Made by a program: the position numbers and the translations under genes. The notes under the pieces are model-generated. The model saw nothing but the letters and a program-made list of their open reading frames with translations, was not told the origin of the DNA and did not search any database. A stretch of 52,465 nucleotides of DNA from Flavobacterium lotistagni (lineage in GTDB: Bacteria; Bacteroidota; Bacteroidia; Flavobacteriales; Flavobacteriaceae), in assembly GCF_011392125.1 (NCBI RefSeq), contig NZ_JAAJBU010000016.1, positions 1 to 52,465 of the forward strand, written 5' to 3'. Shown piece by piece: positions 25,172 to 34,111 of this stretch. Each line of letters starts with the position of its first letter. Positions within the stretch are counted from its first letter, which is position 1.

Positions 25172-25702
25172 ATGCGAAAGCTCGAAAACAGCGAACTCGA
25201 CCGCAAGTCAGTAATTGACTTTAAAGCCGCCGAGAAAACACCAATCATTGTTATCCTTGACGACATCAGAAGCCTTAATAATATTGGCTCTGTATTTCGT
25301 TCTGCCGATGCGTTTCTGATTGAAAAAATCATCTTGTGCGGAATCACCGCTACGCCTCCCAATAAGGAAATTCATAAAACCGCTCTAGGTGCTACTGAAA
25401 CCGTTGCTTGGGAATACTGCCAAGATGTTGTTACCGCTATAGAAAACACAAAGAGTCAAAACATAAAAGTATTTGCTATCGAGCAAGTCGAAAAGGCAAT
25501 CTTTCTTCAGGATTTTGAACTGAATGCCAACCAACAATATGCTCTGGTTTTTGGCAACGAGGTATTCGGCGTGAACCAGAAAGCGATTGCAATATGCGAC
25601 GGTTGCATCGAAATCCCGCAATTGGGCACCAAACACTCATTGAATATCGCCGTCAGCGCCGGGATTGTTCTTTGGGATTTTTTCAAAAAAATGCGCTATT
25701 AA
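25172..25702 (+). CDS. TrmH/SpoU family RNA 2'-O-methyltransferase
   Basis: A 176-residue SPOUT-fold enzyme with the three family motifs: NNIGSVFRSADAF (motif 1, about residues 37-49), LVFGNEVFGVNQ (motif 2) and EIPQLGTKHSLNIAVSAGI (motif 3, forming the knotted SAM site). It would methylate a ribose in tRNA or rRNA; the target cannot be told. It lacks an N-terminal substrate-binding domain. Its stop codon overlaps the stop of the convergent folK-dNK gene within TTAA, with no terminator between them. Confidence 0.9.
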   Translation: MRKLENSELDRKSVIDFKAAEKTPIIVILDDIRSLNNIGSVFRSADAFLIEKIILCGITATPPNKEIHKTALGATETVAWEYCQDVVTAIENTKSQNIKVFAIEQVEKAIFLQDFELNANQQYALVFGNEVFGVNQKAIAICDGCIEIPQLGTKHSLNIAVSAGIVLWDFFKKMRY

Positions 25703-26835
25703 GCCGGAAGCGCCCGCTGGATTTCTTCTAAAATAAAAATATAATCGCTTTGATTCTTGACAAAATCGCGGTCTGAAACATCGATTACTAGTACATTCAA
25801 ATCGGTCTGCGACTTGATATAATCGAGGTAACCCCGATTGATTTTATCGAGATATTCCGCCGGAATTTCCTGCTCATAAGCCCTACCCCTGAGTCTGATA
25901 TTTTCTAAAAGCCGTGGCGTATTTTGGTACAAATAAATATACAAATCCGGTTTGGGCATTTCCTTGTAGATAATTTCGAACAGCTTTCGGTACAATCGGT
26001 ATTCGTCTTCAGTGAGTGTGACCTTGGCAAAAATCAATGATTTGAAGATGTGGTAATCGGCGATAATAAAATCTTTGAACAAATCGAACTGCGCCAAATC
26101 GTCGGCAATTTGCTGGTAACGGTCGGCCAGAAACGACATCTCCAACGGAAAAGCATACCGCGCTTGGTCTTCATAAAATTTAGGCAAAAACGGATTGTCT
26201 GCGAAACGTTCCAGCACCGTTTTGGCATTGAAGTCCTCAGCAATTTTGGTAGTTAATGTTGTCTTTCCGGCTCCGATATTTCCTTCAATCGCGATATAGT
26301 TGAGTTGCTCCAAGCTAATTTTACTCAGAGGCAAATCGAGTGACTGAATAAGCTTACAATGACTTTTGTCTTCGGATGCTTTAAGGATTTCGGGTAAGTG
26401 TTTCTGCAAAATAGGATGACGCCAATCTAGGTTCAAATCGCGCATCGGGAGCAATACAAACATACGTTCTTGCATTGCTGGATGTGGCACTTGAAGGTTT
26501 TTTGAATTGATGATTTCCTCGTTGAAAGCAATCAAGTCTATATCAATTGGACGCGATTCGTAACCCGGCTTTTCTGAACGCACACGCCCGAGTTGTTGCT
26601 CAATGTCAAGTATTTTTTTGAGTATGGTTTCACCGTCGCTTAAACTGTGGATGAGCAGCGCGCAATTGTAAAAAGCATCGCCTTGAAAACCCAAAGCGGG
26701 CGTTTCATAGAGTTTTGAAATTTTAATGACCGTTCCTACCTTACGGTGAATGAAATCAATGGCGGATTGGATGTTTTTTAAACGGTCACCCTGATTGCTT
26801 CCTAACGATAAAATAACTTGGTGCTGCGTGCTCAT
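25699..26835 (-). CDS. folK: Bifunctional HPPK - deoxynucleoside kinase fusion
   Basis: A 378-residue two-domain protein. Residues 1-155 are 6-hydroxymethyl-dihydropterin pyrophosphokinase of folate synthesis: SLGSNQGDR at the start, ETPALGFQGDAFYN, and the catalytic RPIDIDLIAF at 95-104. Residues 178-378 are a deoxynucleoside kinase of the dGK/dAK type: P-loop GNIGAGKTT at 185-193, an ERF motif, DYHIFKSLIFAKVTL, and a lid with RLRGRAYEQ. The first makes a folate precursor and the second salvages deoxynucleosides to dNMP. The fusion links nucleotide salvage with folate-dependent one-carbon supply. Neither domain lacks its key residues. Confidence 0.93.
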   Translation of the reverse strand: MSTQHQVILSLGSNQGDRLKNIQSAIDFIHRKVGTVIKISKLYETPALGFQGDAFYNCALLIHSLSDGETILKKILDIEQQLGRVRSEKPGYESRPIDIDLIAFNEEIINSKNLQVPHPAMQERMFVLLPMRDLNLDWRHPILQKHLPEILKASEDKSHCKLIQSLDLPLSKISLEQLNYIAIEGNIGAGKTTLTTKIAEDFNAKTVLERFADNPFLPKFYEDQARYAFPLEMSFLADRYQQIADDLAQFDLFKDFIIADYHIFKSLIFAKVTLTEDEYRLYRKLFEIIYKEMPKPDLYIYLYQNTPRLLENIRLRGRAYEQEIPAEYLDKINRGYLDYIKSQTDLNVLVIDVSDRDFVKNQSDYIFILEEIQRALPA

Positions 26836-26874
26836 ATTAACCGCAAATTAAGTAAAAGAATTTTAGAATAGGAG

Positions 26875-26882
26875 TATATTTG
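26875..26882 (+). promoter_or_regulatory. Probable -7 box of sppA
   Basis: TATATTTG fits TAnnTTTG; it predicts a leader of about 70 nt before the sppA ATG. Confidence 0.45.
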
Positions 26883-26959
26883 CACCGACTGTTAATAAAT
26901 TTCGCGCAGGCAGAATTTGTAACTTTCAAAGCCGGATATCAACTTACCAGAAAAAAATA

Positions 26960-28726
26960 ATGATGCGATTTTTAGGAAATGTATTGGCAACTATCATAGG
27001 ACTTTTCGTGTTCTGTATGATTAGTTTTTTTGGAATTTTACTTATCGGAGCTCTTTTCGGTGGCAATGCAGAAACAGTTTACGTAGAAAGCAATTCAGTT
27101 ATTGAACTCGATCTATCGCAAGTAAATCAAGATTATGCAGGAAAGTTCAACTACAAAGACTTTGACTATTTCGATGCCAGACACGATGGGCTTTCAGATG
27201 TAATAAAAGCCATCAAAGCAGCCAAAAACGACAACGATATTAAAGGAATTTCAATCCTGAATAATGAGTCACAATTAGGTATGGCGCAGATTAAAGCCGT
27301 TCGGAAAGCCCTTGAGGATTTCAAAAAATCAGGCAAGTTCGTTTGGGCTTACGGCAATACTTTTTCTCAGAAAGAATATTACTTGAATTCTGTAGCCAAT
27401 ACTATATATATGAATCCCATCGGAGAAATGGAATTTAAAGGCTTGTCTTCAGAGCTTCTGTTTTTCAAGGATTTTCAAGACAAATACGGCATCAAGATGG
27501 AAGTCATCCGCCACGGAAAATACAAAAGTGCCGTCGAACCTTTTCTAGAAAACAAGATGAGCGAGGCCAACCGCGAACAGATTAGTGCTCTTTTAAATTC
27601 TATCTGGAATTCGATGCTTAACGATATTTCCGTCAGCCGAAAAATTCCGGTTTCCAAACTCAATGAAGTGGCCAATCAATTGGGGGCACGGTCGCCTGAT
27701 TTGGCACTTAGTCAGCATTTGGTAGACAAAGTGGTTTACGAAGATGTTTATCACGACGACATCCGCCGGATTTTAAAAGTCGATAAAGACGAAGATTACC
27801 ACCGCATCAAAATTTTAGATTACGCCCAAAATATTGCTTCAACTTCGAGTGAATTTTCTTCTAAAAACAAAATTGCAATTATTTATGCCCAAGGTGAAAT
27901 TGGCAGTGGCGAAGGTGATGTAAACATGGTAGGAGAAGGTTCTATGCGCCGCGCTTTGCAAGATGCGAGAAAAGATGACAAGACCAAAGCTATTGTCCTT
28001 CGGATAGATTCTCCTGGCGGTAGCGCGTTGACTTCTGATTTGATATGGCGCGAAATTGAAGTCACTAAAAAAGTTAAACCAGTGATAGTTTCCATGGGCA
28101 ATGTTGCGGCTTCAGGTGGTTATTACATTGCTTGTAATGCCAATCGAATCTTCGCTGAGAACAACACCATTACGGGCTCTATTGGTGTGTTCGGACTTTT
28201 GCCCAACTTCACTTCGCTAACCACTAAAATGGGCATCAATTCTGAACAAGTAAGTACCAATCAAAATGCAGCGGATTACAGCGTTTTCAGGCCGCTAGCA
28301 GACAATTACCGGTTTATTGCCCAAGAAGGCGTGGAGAAAATTTACACCACTTTCGTAAACCGTGTAGCCACCGGAAGAAAAATGACTTTTCAGCAAGTCG
28401 ATGCGATTGCGCAAGGCCGCGTATGGTCTGGTGCTGAAGCAGTAAAAATCGGTTTAGTAGATCAGCTTGGCGGATTGGACGACGCGCTGAATTATGCGGC
28501 AGAATTAGTCAAAACCAAAAATTACAAAACGCAGAACCTCCCGATTTACGAAAAGAACTTTGAAGATTGGCTCAGCGAAAGAGGCTTTCCATTTCTGAAA
28601 ACCCGCGAAAGTTTCATCAAAGAAGAACTCGGAGAAGAGAATTACAAAGTGATCGAACAAATCCGTCGCGTGCAAAGTAAAAAGGGCGTTCAAGCCGCAT
28701 TGCCTTTTGAGCTGAATATTCATTAA
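26960..28726 (+). CDS. sppA: Signal peptide peptidase SppA, long (67K) type
   Basis: A 588-residue membrane-bound serine protease that degrades cleaved signal peptides. One N-terminal membrane helix lies at about residues 8-34. Two tandem ClpP-like domains follow, as in the E. coli enzyme. The catalytic Lys lies in RHGKYKSAVEPF (residues 187/189) in the first domain and the nucleophile Ser385 in NVAASGGYYIA in the second; IDSPGGS and TGSIGVFG flank the site. Two adjacent ATG codons open the gene. Confidence 0.95.
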   Translation: MMRFLGNVLATIIGLFVFCMISFFGILLIGALFGGNAETVYVESNSVIELDLSQVNQDYAGKFNYKDFDYFDARHDGLSDVIKAIKAAKNDNDIKGISILNNESQLGMAQIKAVRKALEDFKKSGKFVWAYGNTFSQKEYYLNSVANTIYMNPIGEMEFKGLSSELLFFKDFQDKYGIKMEVIRHGKYKSAVEPFLENKMSEANREQISALLNSIWNSMLNDISVSRKIPVSKLNEVANQLGARSPDLALSQHLVDKVVYEDVYHDDIRRILKVDKDEDYHRIKILDYAQNIASTSSEFSSKNKIAIIYAQGEIGSGEGDVNMVGEGSMRRALQDARKDDKTKAIVLRIDSPGGSALTSDLIWREIEVTKKVKPVIVSMGNVAASGGYYIACNANRIFAENNTITGSIGVFGLLPNFTSLTTKMGINSEQVSTNQNAADYSVFRPLADNYRFIAQEGVEKIYTTFVNRVATGRKMTFQQVDAIAQGRVWSGAEAVKIGLVDQLGGLDDALNYAAELVKTKNYKTQNLPIYEKNFEDWLSERGFPFLKTRESFIKEELGEENYKVIEQIRRVQSKKGVQAALPFELNIH

Positions 28727-28772
28727 TCACAATCGTATCGCATTTGCGTTATCCTAATAAAACTATACTGTC

Positions 28773-31352
28773 ATGATCAAGAAAATCTTAAAAATCGTTG
28801 GAGTTGTTTTACTGTTATTAATCTTGTCATTAGTGGCCATTCCGTTTTTCTTTCAGGATGCGATTAAAGCTAAAATCACCGAAGCCATCAATGAGAAAGT
28901 CGATGCCAAAGTATCGTTTGCTGATGCCGATTTGAGTTTGCTTAGAAGTTTCCCTCAAGCAAGTATTGCCGTCGAAAAATTGCTGATTATCAACAAAGCG
29001 CCTTTTGAAGGAGATACGTTGATTTCAATGGGCGAACTCCATTTGAAAATGTCTGTCAAGGAACTGTTCAAAAGCAAAGACGAATCGATGAACATTGAAG
29101 CCATATCGACCGAAAATGCCTTGATCAATATTATTTTCAACAAAGATGGCATAGGTAATTTCGACATTGCGCTGAAAGATGACCAGAAAAGCGACGACGG
29201 TAAAAGCGATCCTTTGTCGTTGAAACTCAAGGAATACAAAGTCACGAATTTAAGGTTCACTTATTTCGATGAGCGTTCGAAAGTGAAAATGGTCATTGAC
29301 AGTTTGAATCACAACGGAACGGGCGATTTTGCTCAGAACAAACTCGATCTCGACACACATTCATCGGCCAAAGTTTCGCTCTTTATGGACAAAGCGAATT
29401 ACATGGACAAAGTCGCGCTAACCCTAGACGCGGTTTTGGGCATTGACCTGGATCAAAGCAAGTACACTTTCAAGCAAAACAAGGCGCTCATCAACCAACT
29501 GCCGCTCGAATTCGACGGTTTTATCCAAATGGTCGAGAACGGGCAGCAATATGACCTGAAATTCAAAACCCCAACTTCAAGTTTCCAGAACTTTTTGGGT
29601 TTGATACCGGCTTCCTACGCAGCGAACATCAAAGACGTAAAAACCACCGGAGACTTTACCGTAGCCGGCTTTGCCAAAGGATTGTTATCCGACACCACGG
29701 TTCCGAAATTCAATGTAGCCATTGCTTCAAACAACGCTTCGTTCCAATACCCGAACTTGCCCAAATCGGTACAAAGCATTGTGATTGACACCAAAATCAT
29801 CAACGAAACCGGTGCTCCGAATGATACCTATGTGAACCTTGACCAGCTTTCGTTCCGTATTGATCAAGATGCTTTCAACGCTAAAGCCAATATTAAAAAC
29901 ATGGCCGAAAATGCTTTAGTAGACGCCCAACTCAACGGCGTGATTAATTTGGGTAATGTATCGAAAGCTTACCCGGTAAAACTCGAAGTGCCGCTGTCCG
30001 GAATTTTAAAAGCCGATGTAAATACCAAATTCGACATGAAATCGGTGGAGACCAATCAGTACGAAAAAATGCAGAATTCGGGAAACATGACCCTGACCGG
30101 TTTTAAATACGTAGACGAGAACAAGAAAACAATGAACATCAACAAGGCCGCCGTTGCTTTCACCAATACTCGGATTAACTTGCAAGAACTCGACATGACC
30201 ACAGGCAAAACCGACATGAAAGTCAGTGGAGTGCTGGAGAATTTCTACGGATTCATGCTCAAGAACCAAGAGCTTAAAGGCAATTTTAATTTGCAGTCGA
30301 ACCAATTTGCCGTCTCGGATTTCATGACTGCCGAAACGCCAAAGACCAAAACTGCCGAGAAACCGAAAGAAGCGGTAAAAATTCCGGCGTTTTTAAATTG
30401 TTCGCTCACAGCCAAAGCCAATACGGTACTTTACGACAATCTTGCCTTGAAAAATGTTTCGGGTAAAGTCATCATAAAAGACCAAAAAGTAGCGCTAGAG
30501 AATATTAAAACCGATATTTTCGGCGGACAAATTACGGCCAGCGGCGATGTATCGACCAAAGGAAAAATACCGAATTTTAACATGAACCTTGGCATGAAAG
30601 CGGTCGATATCCAGCAAACGTTCACCCAAATGGAAATGATGAAAAAGATTGCTCCAATTGCCGGTGTCATCAACGGAAAACTCAACACGAACATTAAAGT
30701 ATCTGGTAATCTTAATGCAAAGGAAATGACTCCGGACATGAATACGCTCTCGGGCGATTTAATTGGGCAAATGCTTTCTACGACAGTAAACCCAAGCAAT
30801 TCAGAGGTTTTAAGCAAGATAGACCAAAACCTGAAATTCATTGATTTAAAAAAACTCAACCTCAACGATTTGAAAGCAGCACTGACCTTTAAAGACGGTA
30901 AAGTCAACGTGAAGCCTTTTGATTTGAAATACCAAGATGTAAAGCTTTCCGTAGGCGGTCAACACGGTTTTGACCAGAACATGAATTATAGCCTCAAACT
31001 TGATGTGCCGGCCAAATACATGAGTTACCTTGGGCCTGAGGTAAACAAACTAATTTCAAAACTCTCACCGACTGACATCAGCAAACTAAACAATATTCCG
31101 ATCAATGCCTCGATGACTGGCAATTTCAAAAATCCGAAAATGACTACCGATCTGAAAAGTGGCGTGACGAACCTGACCAATCAAATCGTGCAACAGCAAA
31201 AACAAAAACTTGTTAAGCAAGGCACCAATGCCCTGAGCGATTTGATTAACAAAAACACAAAAACTACAGATACGACCAAATCTGCTCCGGTAAAAGAAGA
31301 CATTAAAAAGAAAGCCGGCGACTTGCTCAACGGTATCTTCAAGAAGAAATAA
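28773..31352 (+). CDS. AsmA-like family protein
   Basis: An 859-residue protein anchored by one N-terminal helix (about residues 8-27), with the rest probably periplasmic. The start (FQDAIKAKITEAINEKVDAKVSF) and repeated beta-strand pattern fit the AsmA/TamB-like repeating-groove superfamily that bridges inner and outer membranes and may move lipids. The C-terminal half holds the AsmA-like segment (GKVNVKPFDLKYQDVKLSVGG). The last 70 residues are Lys/Gln/Thr-rich. It follows sppA by 46 nt. Confidence 0.88.
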   Translation: MIKKILKIVGVVLLLLILSLVAIPFFFQDAIKAKITEAINEKVDAKVSFADADLSLLRSFPQASIAVEKLLIINKAPFEGDTLISMGELHLKMSVKELFKSKDESMNIEAISTENALINIIFNKDGIGNFDIALKDDQKSDDGKSDPLSLKLKEYKVTNLRFTYFDERSKVKMVIDSLNHNGTGDFAQNKLDLDTHSSAKVSLFMDKANYMDKVALTLDAVLGIDLDQSKYTFKQNKALINQLPLEFDGFIQMVENGQQYDLKFKTPTSSFQNFLGLIPASYAANIKDVKTTGDFTVAGFAKGLLSDTTVPKFNVAIASNNASFQYPNLPKSVQSIVIDTKIINETGAPNDTYVNLDQLSFRIDQDAFNAKANIKNMAENALVDAQLNGVINLGNVSKAYPVKLEVPLSGILKADVNTKFDMKSVETNQYEKMQNSGNMTLTGFKYVDENKKTMNINKAAVAFTNTRINLQELDMTTGKTDMKVSGVLENFYGFMLKNQELKGNFNLQSNQFAVSDFMTAETPKTKTAEKPKEAVKIPAFLNCSLTAKANTVLYDNLALKNVSGKVIIKDQKVALENIKTDIFGGQITASGDVSTKGKIPNFNMNLGMKAVDIQQTFTQMEMMKKIAPIAGVINGKLNTNIKVSGNLNAKEMTPDMNTLSGDLIGQMLSTTVNPSNSEVLSKIDQNLKFIDLKKLNLNDLKAALTFKDGKVNVKPFDLKYQDVKLSVGGQHGFDQNMNYSLKLDVPAKYMSYLGPEVNKLISKLSPTDISKLNNIPINASMTGNFKNPKMTTDLKSGVTNLTNQIVQQQKQKLVKQGTNALSDLINKNTKTTDTTKSAPVKEDIKKKAGDLLNGIFKKK

Positions 31353-31405
31353 AAAGTATTGTTTTGAATACCGATTCCGCGGTTGATTAGATGTTAAATT
31401 TAGTC

Positions 31406-31424
31406 AATTCGTGGAATCTGTGTT
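31406..31424. repeat. Solo arm of the AATTCGTG...ATCTGTGTT repeat
   Basis: AATTCGTGGAATCTGTGTT resembles the right-hand flank of the GxxExxY cassette (AATTCGTG at 1747-1754 and ATCTGTGTT at 1777-1785). No partner arm lies nearby, so it looks like a remnant. Confidence 0.4.
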
Positions 31425-31425
31425 T

Positions 31426-32220
31426 TTATAAATCAATCGAAACCACCGCGCCTTCTGAGCCGCGCACATTGAAAACTGTTCCGTCTTCGAAGATTAAATA
31501 TTGTCCTTTGATTCCGATAAGCTTTCCCGTAAAACTTGGCGTTTTTTCCAAGCTCAAACTATTAATCTTACTCGGATAGTGCAATACCGGATAGTGCAAC
31601 TCTTGTAGTTCTATTTGATCGGCGATAAAATAATCGCGCACTTCTTCAGGCAACCAATCTTTTACCTTGTTGCGATGTTCAATCAGATTGGCCACGAGAA
31701 TGTCGTTGGTGAGCATTTTGCGCCAATTGGTTTTGTCTGAGAAATGACTCTTGAGCGCGACTTCTGTGATGCCGGCCAAATAACGGTTCGGCACTTCGAT
31801 AATCGGAATGGCTTGTTCGGCGCCTTGATCAATCCAGCGAGTGGGCACTTGGGTTTTACGTGTGACACCGACTTTGACTTCACTGGACAAAGCCAAATAA
31901 ACAAGGTGTGGTTGCAACTGAACTTTAGATTCGTAATCTAGGTCACGATCGGCGATTCCGAGATGGGCGCTACTGAGTTCCGGGCGCATGATCCAATCTC
32001 CGACCGCCGGGCTTGAATAAAAACAATCGTAACAAAAACCTTGACGGAAAATCTTCTTGTTTTTGCCGCAATTCAAACATTGAGAACCAATTTGTGTGAT
32101 AGTAATGGTTTTTCCCAAAACTTGGTTCAGGTTCAAAAAACTAGTATCAAAGACCAGATAATAATGGATGGGGTTGCCCAGCTCGGTTTGCATTTTGGTC
32201 AGAACACCTTCGTATTTCAT
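31426..32220 (-). CDS. DUF2797 domain protein with zinc-ribbon motif
   Basis: A 264-residue protein matching the DUF2797 family as I remember it. A four-cysteine ribbon (CLNCGKNKKIFRQGFCYDC, about residues 50-68) is followed by GDWIMRPELSSAHLGIADRDL, LVYLALSSEVKVGVTR, and a C-terminal beta region. The VYLALS...KVGVTRKTQVPTRW part looks like the start of a GIY-YIG-type nuclease fold, which is speculative. ATG 32218-32220 (MKYEGVLTKMQTELGN) was chosen; the frame continues upstream but without family resemblance. Function unknown. Confidence 0.82.
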   Translation of the reverse strand: MKYEGVLTKMQTELGNPIHYYLVFDTSFLNLNQVLGKTITITQIGSQCLNCGKNKKIFRQGFCYDCFYSSPAVGDWIMRPELSSAHLGIADRDLDYESKVQLQPHLVYLALSSEVKVGVTRKTQVPTRWIDQGAEQAIPIIEVPNRYLAGITEVALKSHFSDKTNWRKMLTNDILVANLIEHRNKVKDWLPEEVRDYFIADQIELQELHYPVLHYPSKINSLSLEKTPSFTGKLIGIKGQYLIFEDGTVFNVRGSEGAVVSIDL

Positions 32221-32366
32221 AGGTTTAGAATGAGTTACAATGCCGAAATCGGAATTAGAATTTCTGTGATATTTTTTGTTATTTTGGTAACGCGGTAAAG
32301 GTATCGATTTGCTCAGAATATTCAGCCGCAAAGTAAAAATCATCTTGCTAAAAAAGTCGGTTCAAC

Positions 32367-33884
32367 ATGCCTTTACCAATCATCAATTCGATTGCTTCCT
32401 GGGTTTTGAAACAGCGCATCCACCAGATCGAACTGTTTCTGAAATATCCCAATGAAGTGCAGGAAGAACTGCTGATGAATTTATTGCGTTCGGCAGAAAA
32501 CACGGTCGTGGGCAAGCATTATGATTTTGCTTCGATTAAGTCCTACCAAACCTTTAAAGAAAGGCTTCCGATTTCGACCTACGAAGATTTAGAACCTTTT
32601 ATCGAACAAACCCGGCGCGGCGACCAAAACATTTTTTGGAACACACCTATAAAATGGTTTGCCAAATCCAGCGGCACGACCAATGCCAAGAGCAAGTTTA
32701 TTCCGGTAAGCAACGAAGCGCTCGAAGATTGCCATTATAAAGGCAGCAAGGATTTATTGTGCTTGTATCTGAACAACAACGAAAATTCGGAACTCTTTAT
32801 CGGTAAAAGTTTGCGTTTGGGAGGCAGTTCACAGATTTACGAGAACAACAATACGTTCTTTGGTGACCTTTCTGCGATTTTGATTGAAAACATGCCGATT
32901 TGGGCCGAATTCAGCAGCACGCCGAGCAACCGCATCTCACTGATGAGCGAATGGGAAGCCAAAATCACAGCCATTATCAACGAATCGAAGAGCGAGAATG
33001 TAACTAGTTTCGCGGGCGTTCCATCTTGGATGTTAGTACTACTGAACAAAGTTCTCGAAGAAACCGGGAAAGACCACCTGATGGAAATATGGCCGAATCT
33101 CGAAGTCTATTTTCACGGCGGCGTGAGTTTCGAGCCTTATCGCGAGCAGTATCAGAGAATTTTGCCCCACAGCGATTTCAAATACTACGAGATATACAAT
33201 GCCTCGGAAGGTTTTTTTGCGATTCAAGATTTGAATTACTCTAAAGATTTGCTGCTGATGCTCGATTACGGTATTTTCTACGAGTTCATTCCGATGGATG
33301 TTTTCGGAACCGATAAAGAAAAAGCGATTCGTTTGTCAGAGGTCGAACTGAATAAGAACTACGCGATTATGATTACCACTAACGCGGGGCTTTGGCGTTA
33401 TTTGCCCGGCGATACCGTAAGGTTTACTTCTTTGAACCCTTACCGCATTCGGGTCACCGGACGAACCAAACACCACATCAATGTTTTCGGCGAAGAACTG
33501 ATGGTAGAAAACACCGACCAAGCGATTTCTAAAACTTGCGCCGCGACCCAAACCCAAGTGGTCGATTATACTGTGGCACCCATCTTCATGGACGGCAAAG
33601 AAAAAGGCGCACACGAATGGATTATCGAATTCAAGGAAAACCCGAAAGATCCGGCGGCTTTCCAGAAAATATTAGACGAAAACTTACAAGCTTTGAATTC
33701 AGACTACGAAGCCAAGCGATATAATAATATGACTTTGAACCCGTTAGTGATGCATGTGGCGCGACCCAATTTGTTCTACGATTGGCTTAAAGAGCAAGAC
33801 AAACTGGGCGGGCAACACAAAATTCCGAGGTTATCTAACCAGCGTGACTATATAGAACAGTTAAAAAACCTATCGCAAATTTAA
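32367..33884 (+). CDS. GH3 family (acyl-acid-amido synthetase-like) protein
   Basis: A 505-residue adenylating enzyme of the GH3 family, first known from plant auxin-conjugating enzymes. The ATP/AMP-binding motif SSGTTNAKSKF is at residues 101-111, followed by NASEGFFAIQ, YEFIP and YRLPGDT-like YLPGDTVRF, and RTKHHINVFGEEL near the C-terminal domain. Plant members join amino acids to hormones. The bacterial substrate is unknown. It starts 147 nt from the divergent DUF2797 start, and a tiny lipoprotein gene follows after 2 nt. Confidence 0.9.
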   Translation: MPLPIINSIASWVLKQRIHQIELFLKYPNEVQEELLMNLLRSAENTVVGKHYDFASIKSYQTFKERLPISTYEDLEPFIEQTRRGDQNIFWNTPIKWFAKSSGTTNAKSKFIPVSNEALEDCHYKGSKDLLCLYLNNNENSELFIGKSLRLGGSSQIYENNNTFFGDLSAILIENMPIWAEFSSTPSNRISLMSEWEAKITAIINESKSENVTSFAGVPSWMLVLLNKVLEETGKDHLMEIWPNLEVYFHGGVSFEPYREQYQRILPHSDFKYYEIYNASEGFFAIQDLNYSKDLLLMLDYGIFYEFIPMDVFGTDKEKAIRLSEVELNKNYAIMITTNAGLWRYLPGDTVRFTSLNPYRIRVTGRTKHHINVFGEELMVENTDQAISKTCAATQTQVVDYTVAPIFMDGKEKGAHEWIIEFKENPKDPAAFQKILDENLQALNSDYEAKRYNNMTLNPLVMHVARPNLFYDWLKEQDKLGGQHKIPRLSNQRDYIEQLKNLSQI

Positions 33885-33886
33885 CG

Positions 33887-34018
33887 ATGAAAAAGTTCCT
33901 ACTGATACTTCTGATTACCATTTTCGCGGTGTCTTGCGGACCACACCGGATGGCTTGCGGGCCAAGAGGCATTTGTGAAGAAACGGTCAAATCAACAAAA
34001 AAACCAGCGGCAGTGTAA
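33887..34018 (+). CDS. Tiny predicted lipoprotein (43 aa)
   Basis: Found by reading the sequence after the GH3 gene: ATG 33887, two nt after the GH3 stop, and TAA at 34016-34018. The protein begins MKKFLLILLITIFAVSC, a good lipoprotein signal with lipobox Cys17. Only 27 residues follow, including two more cysteines (CGPRGIC) and a basic end. The spacing implies co-translation with GH3. No function can be proposed beyond a very short lipid-anchored peptide. Confidence 0.65.
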   Translation: MKKFLLILLITIFAVSCGPHRMACGPRGICEETVKSTKKPAAV

Positions 34019-34111
34019 CATTTTTTTGAGATGTTGGTCTTAGTGACAATCATCAATCAACCGAAGCGCGGCTGAACTCTCAGGGCGCAACGGAAAAAAA
34101 TCAATCACCAC

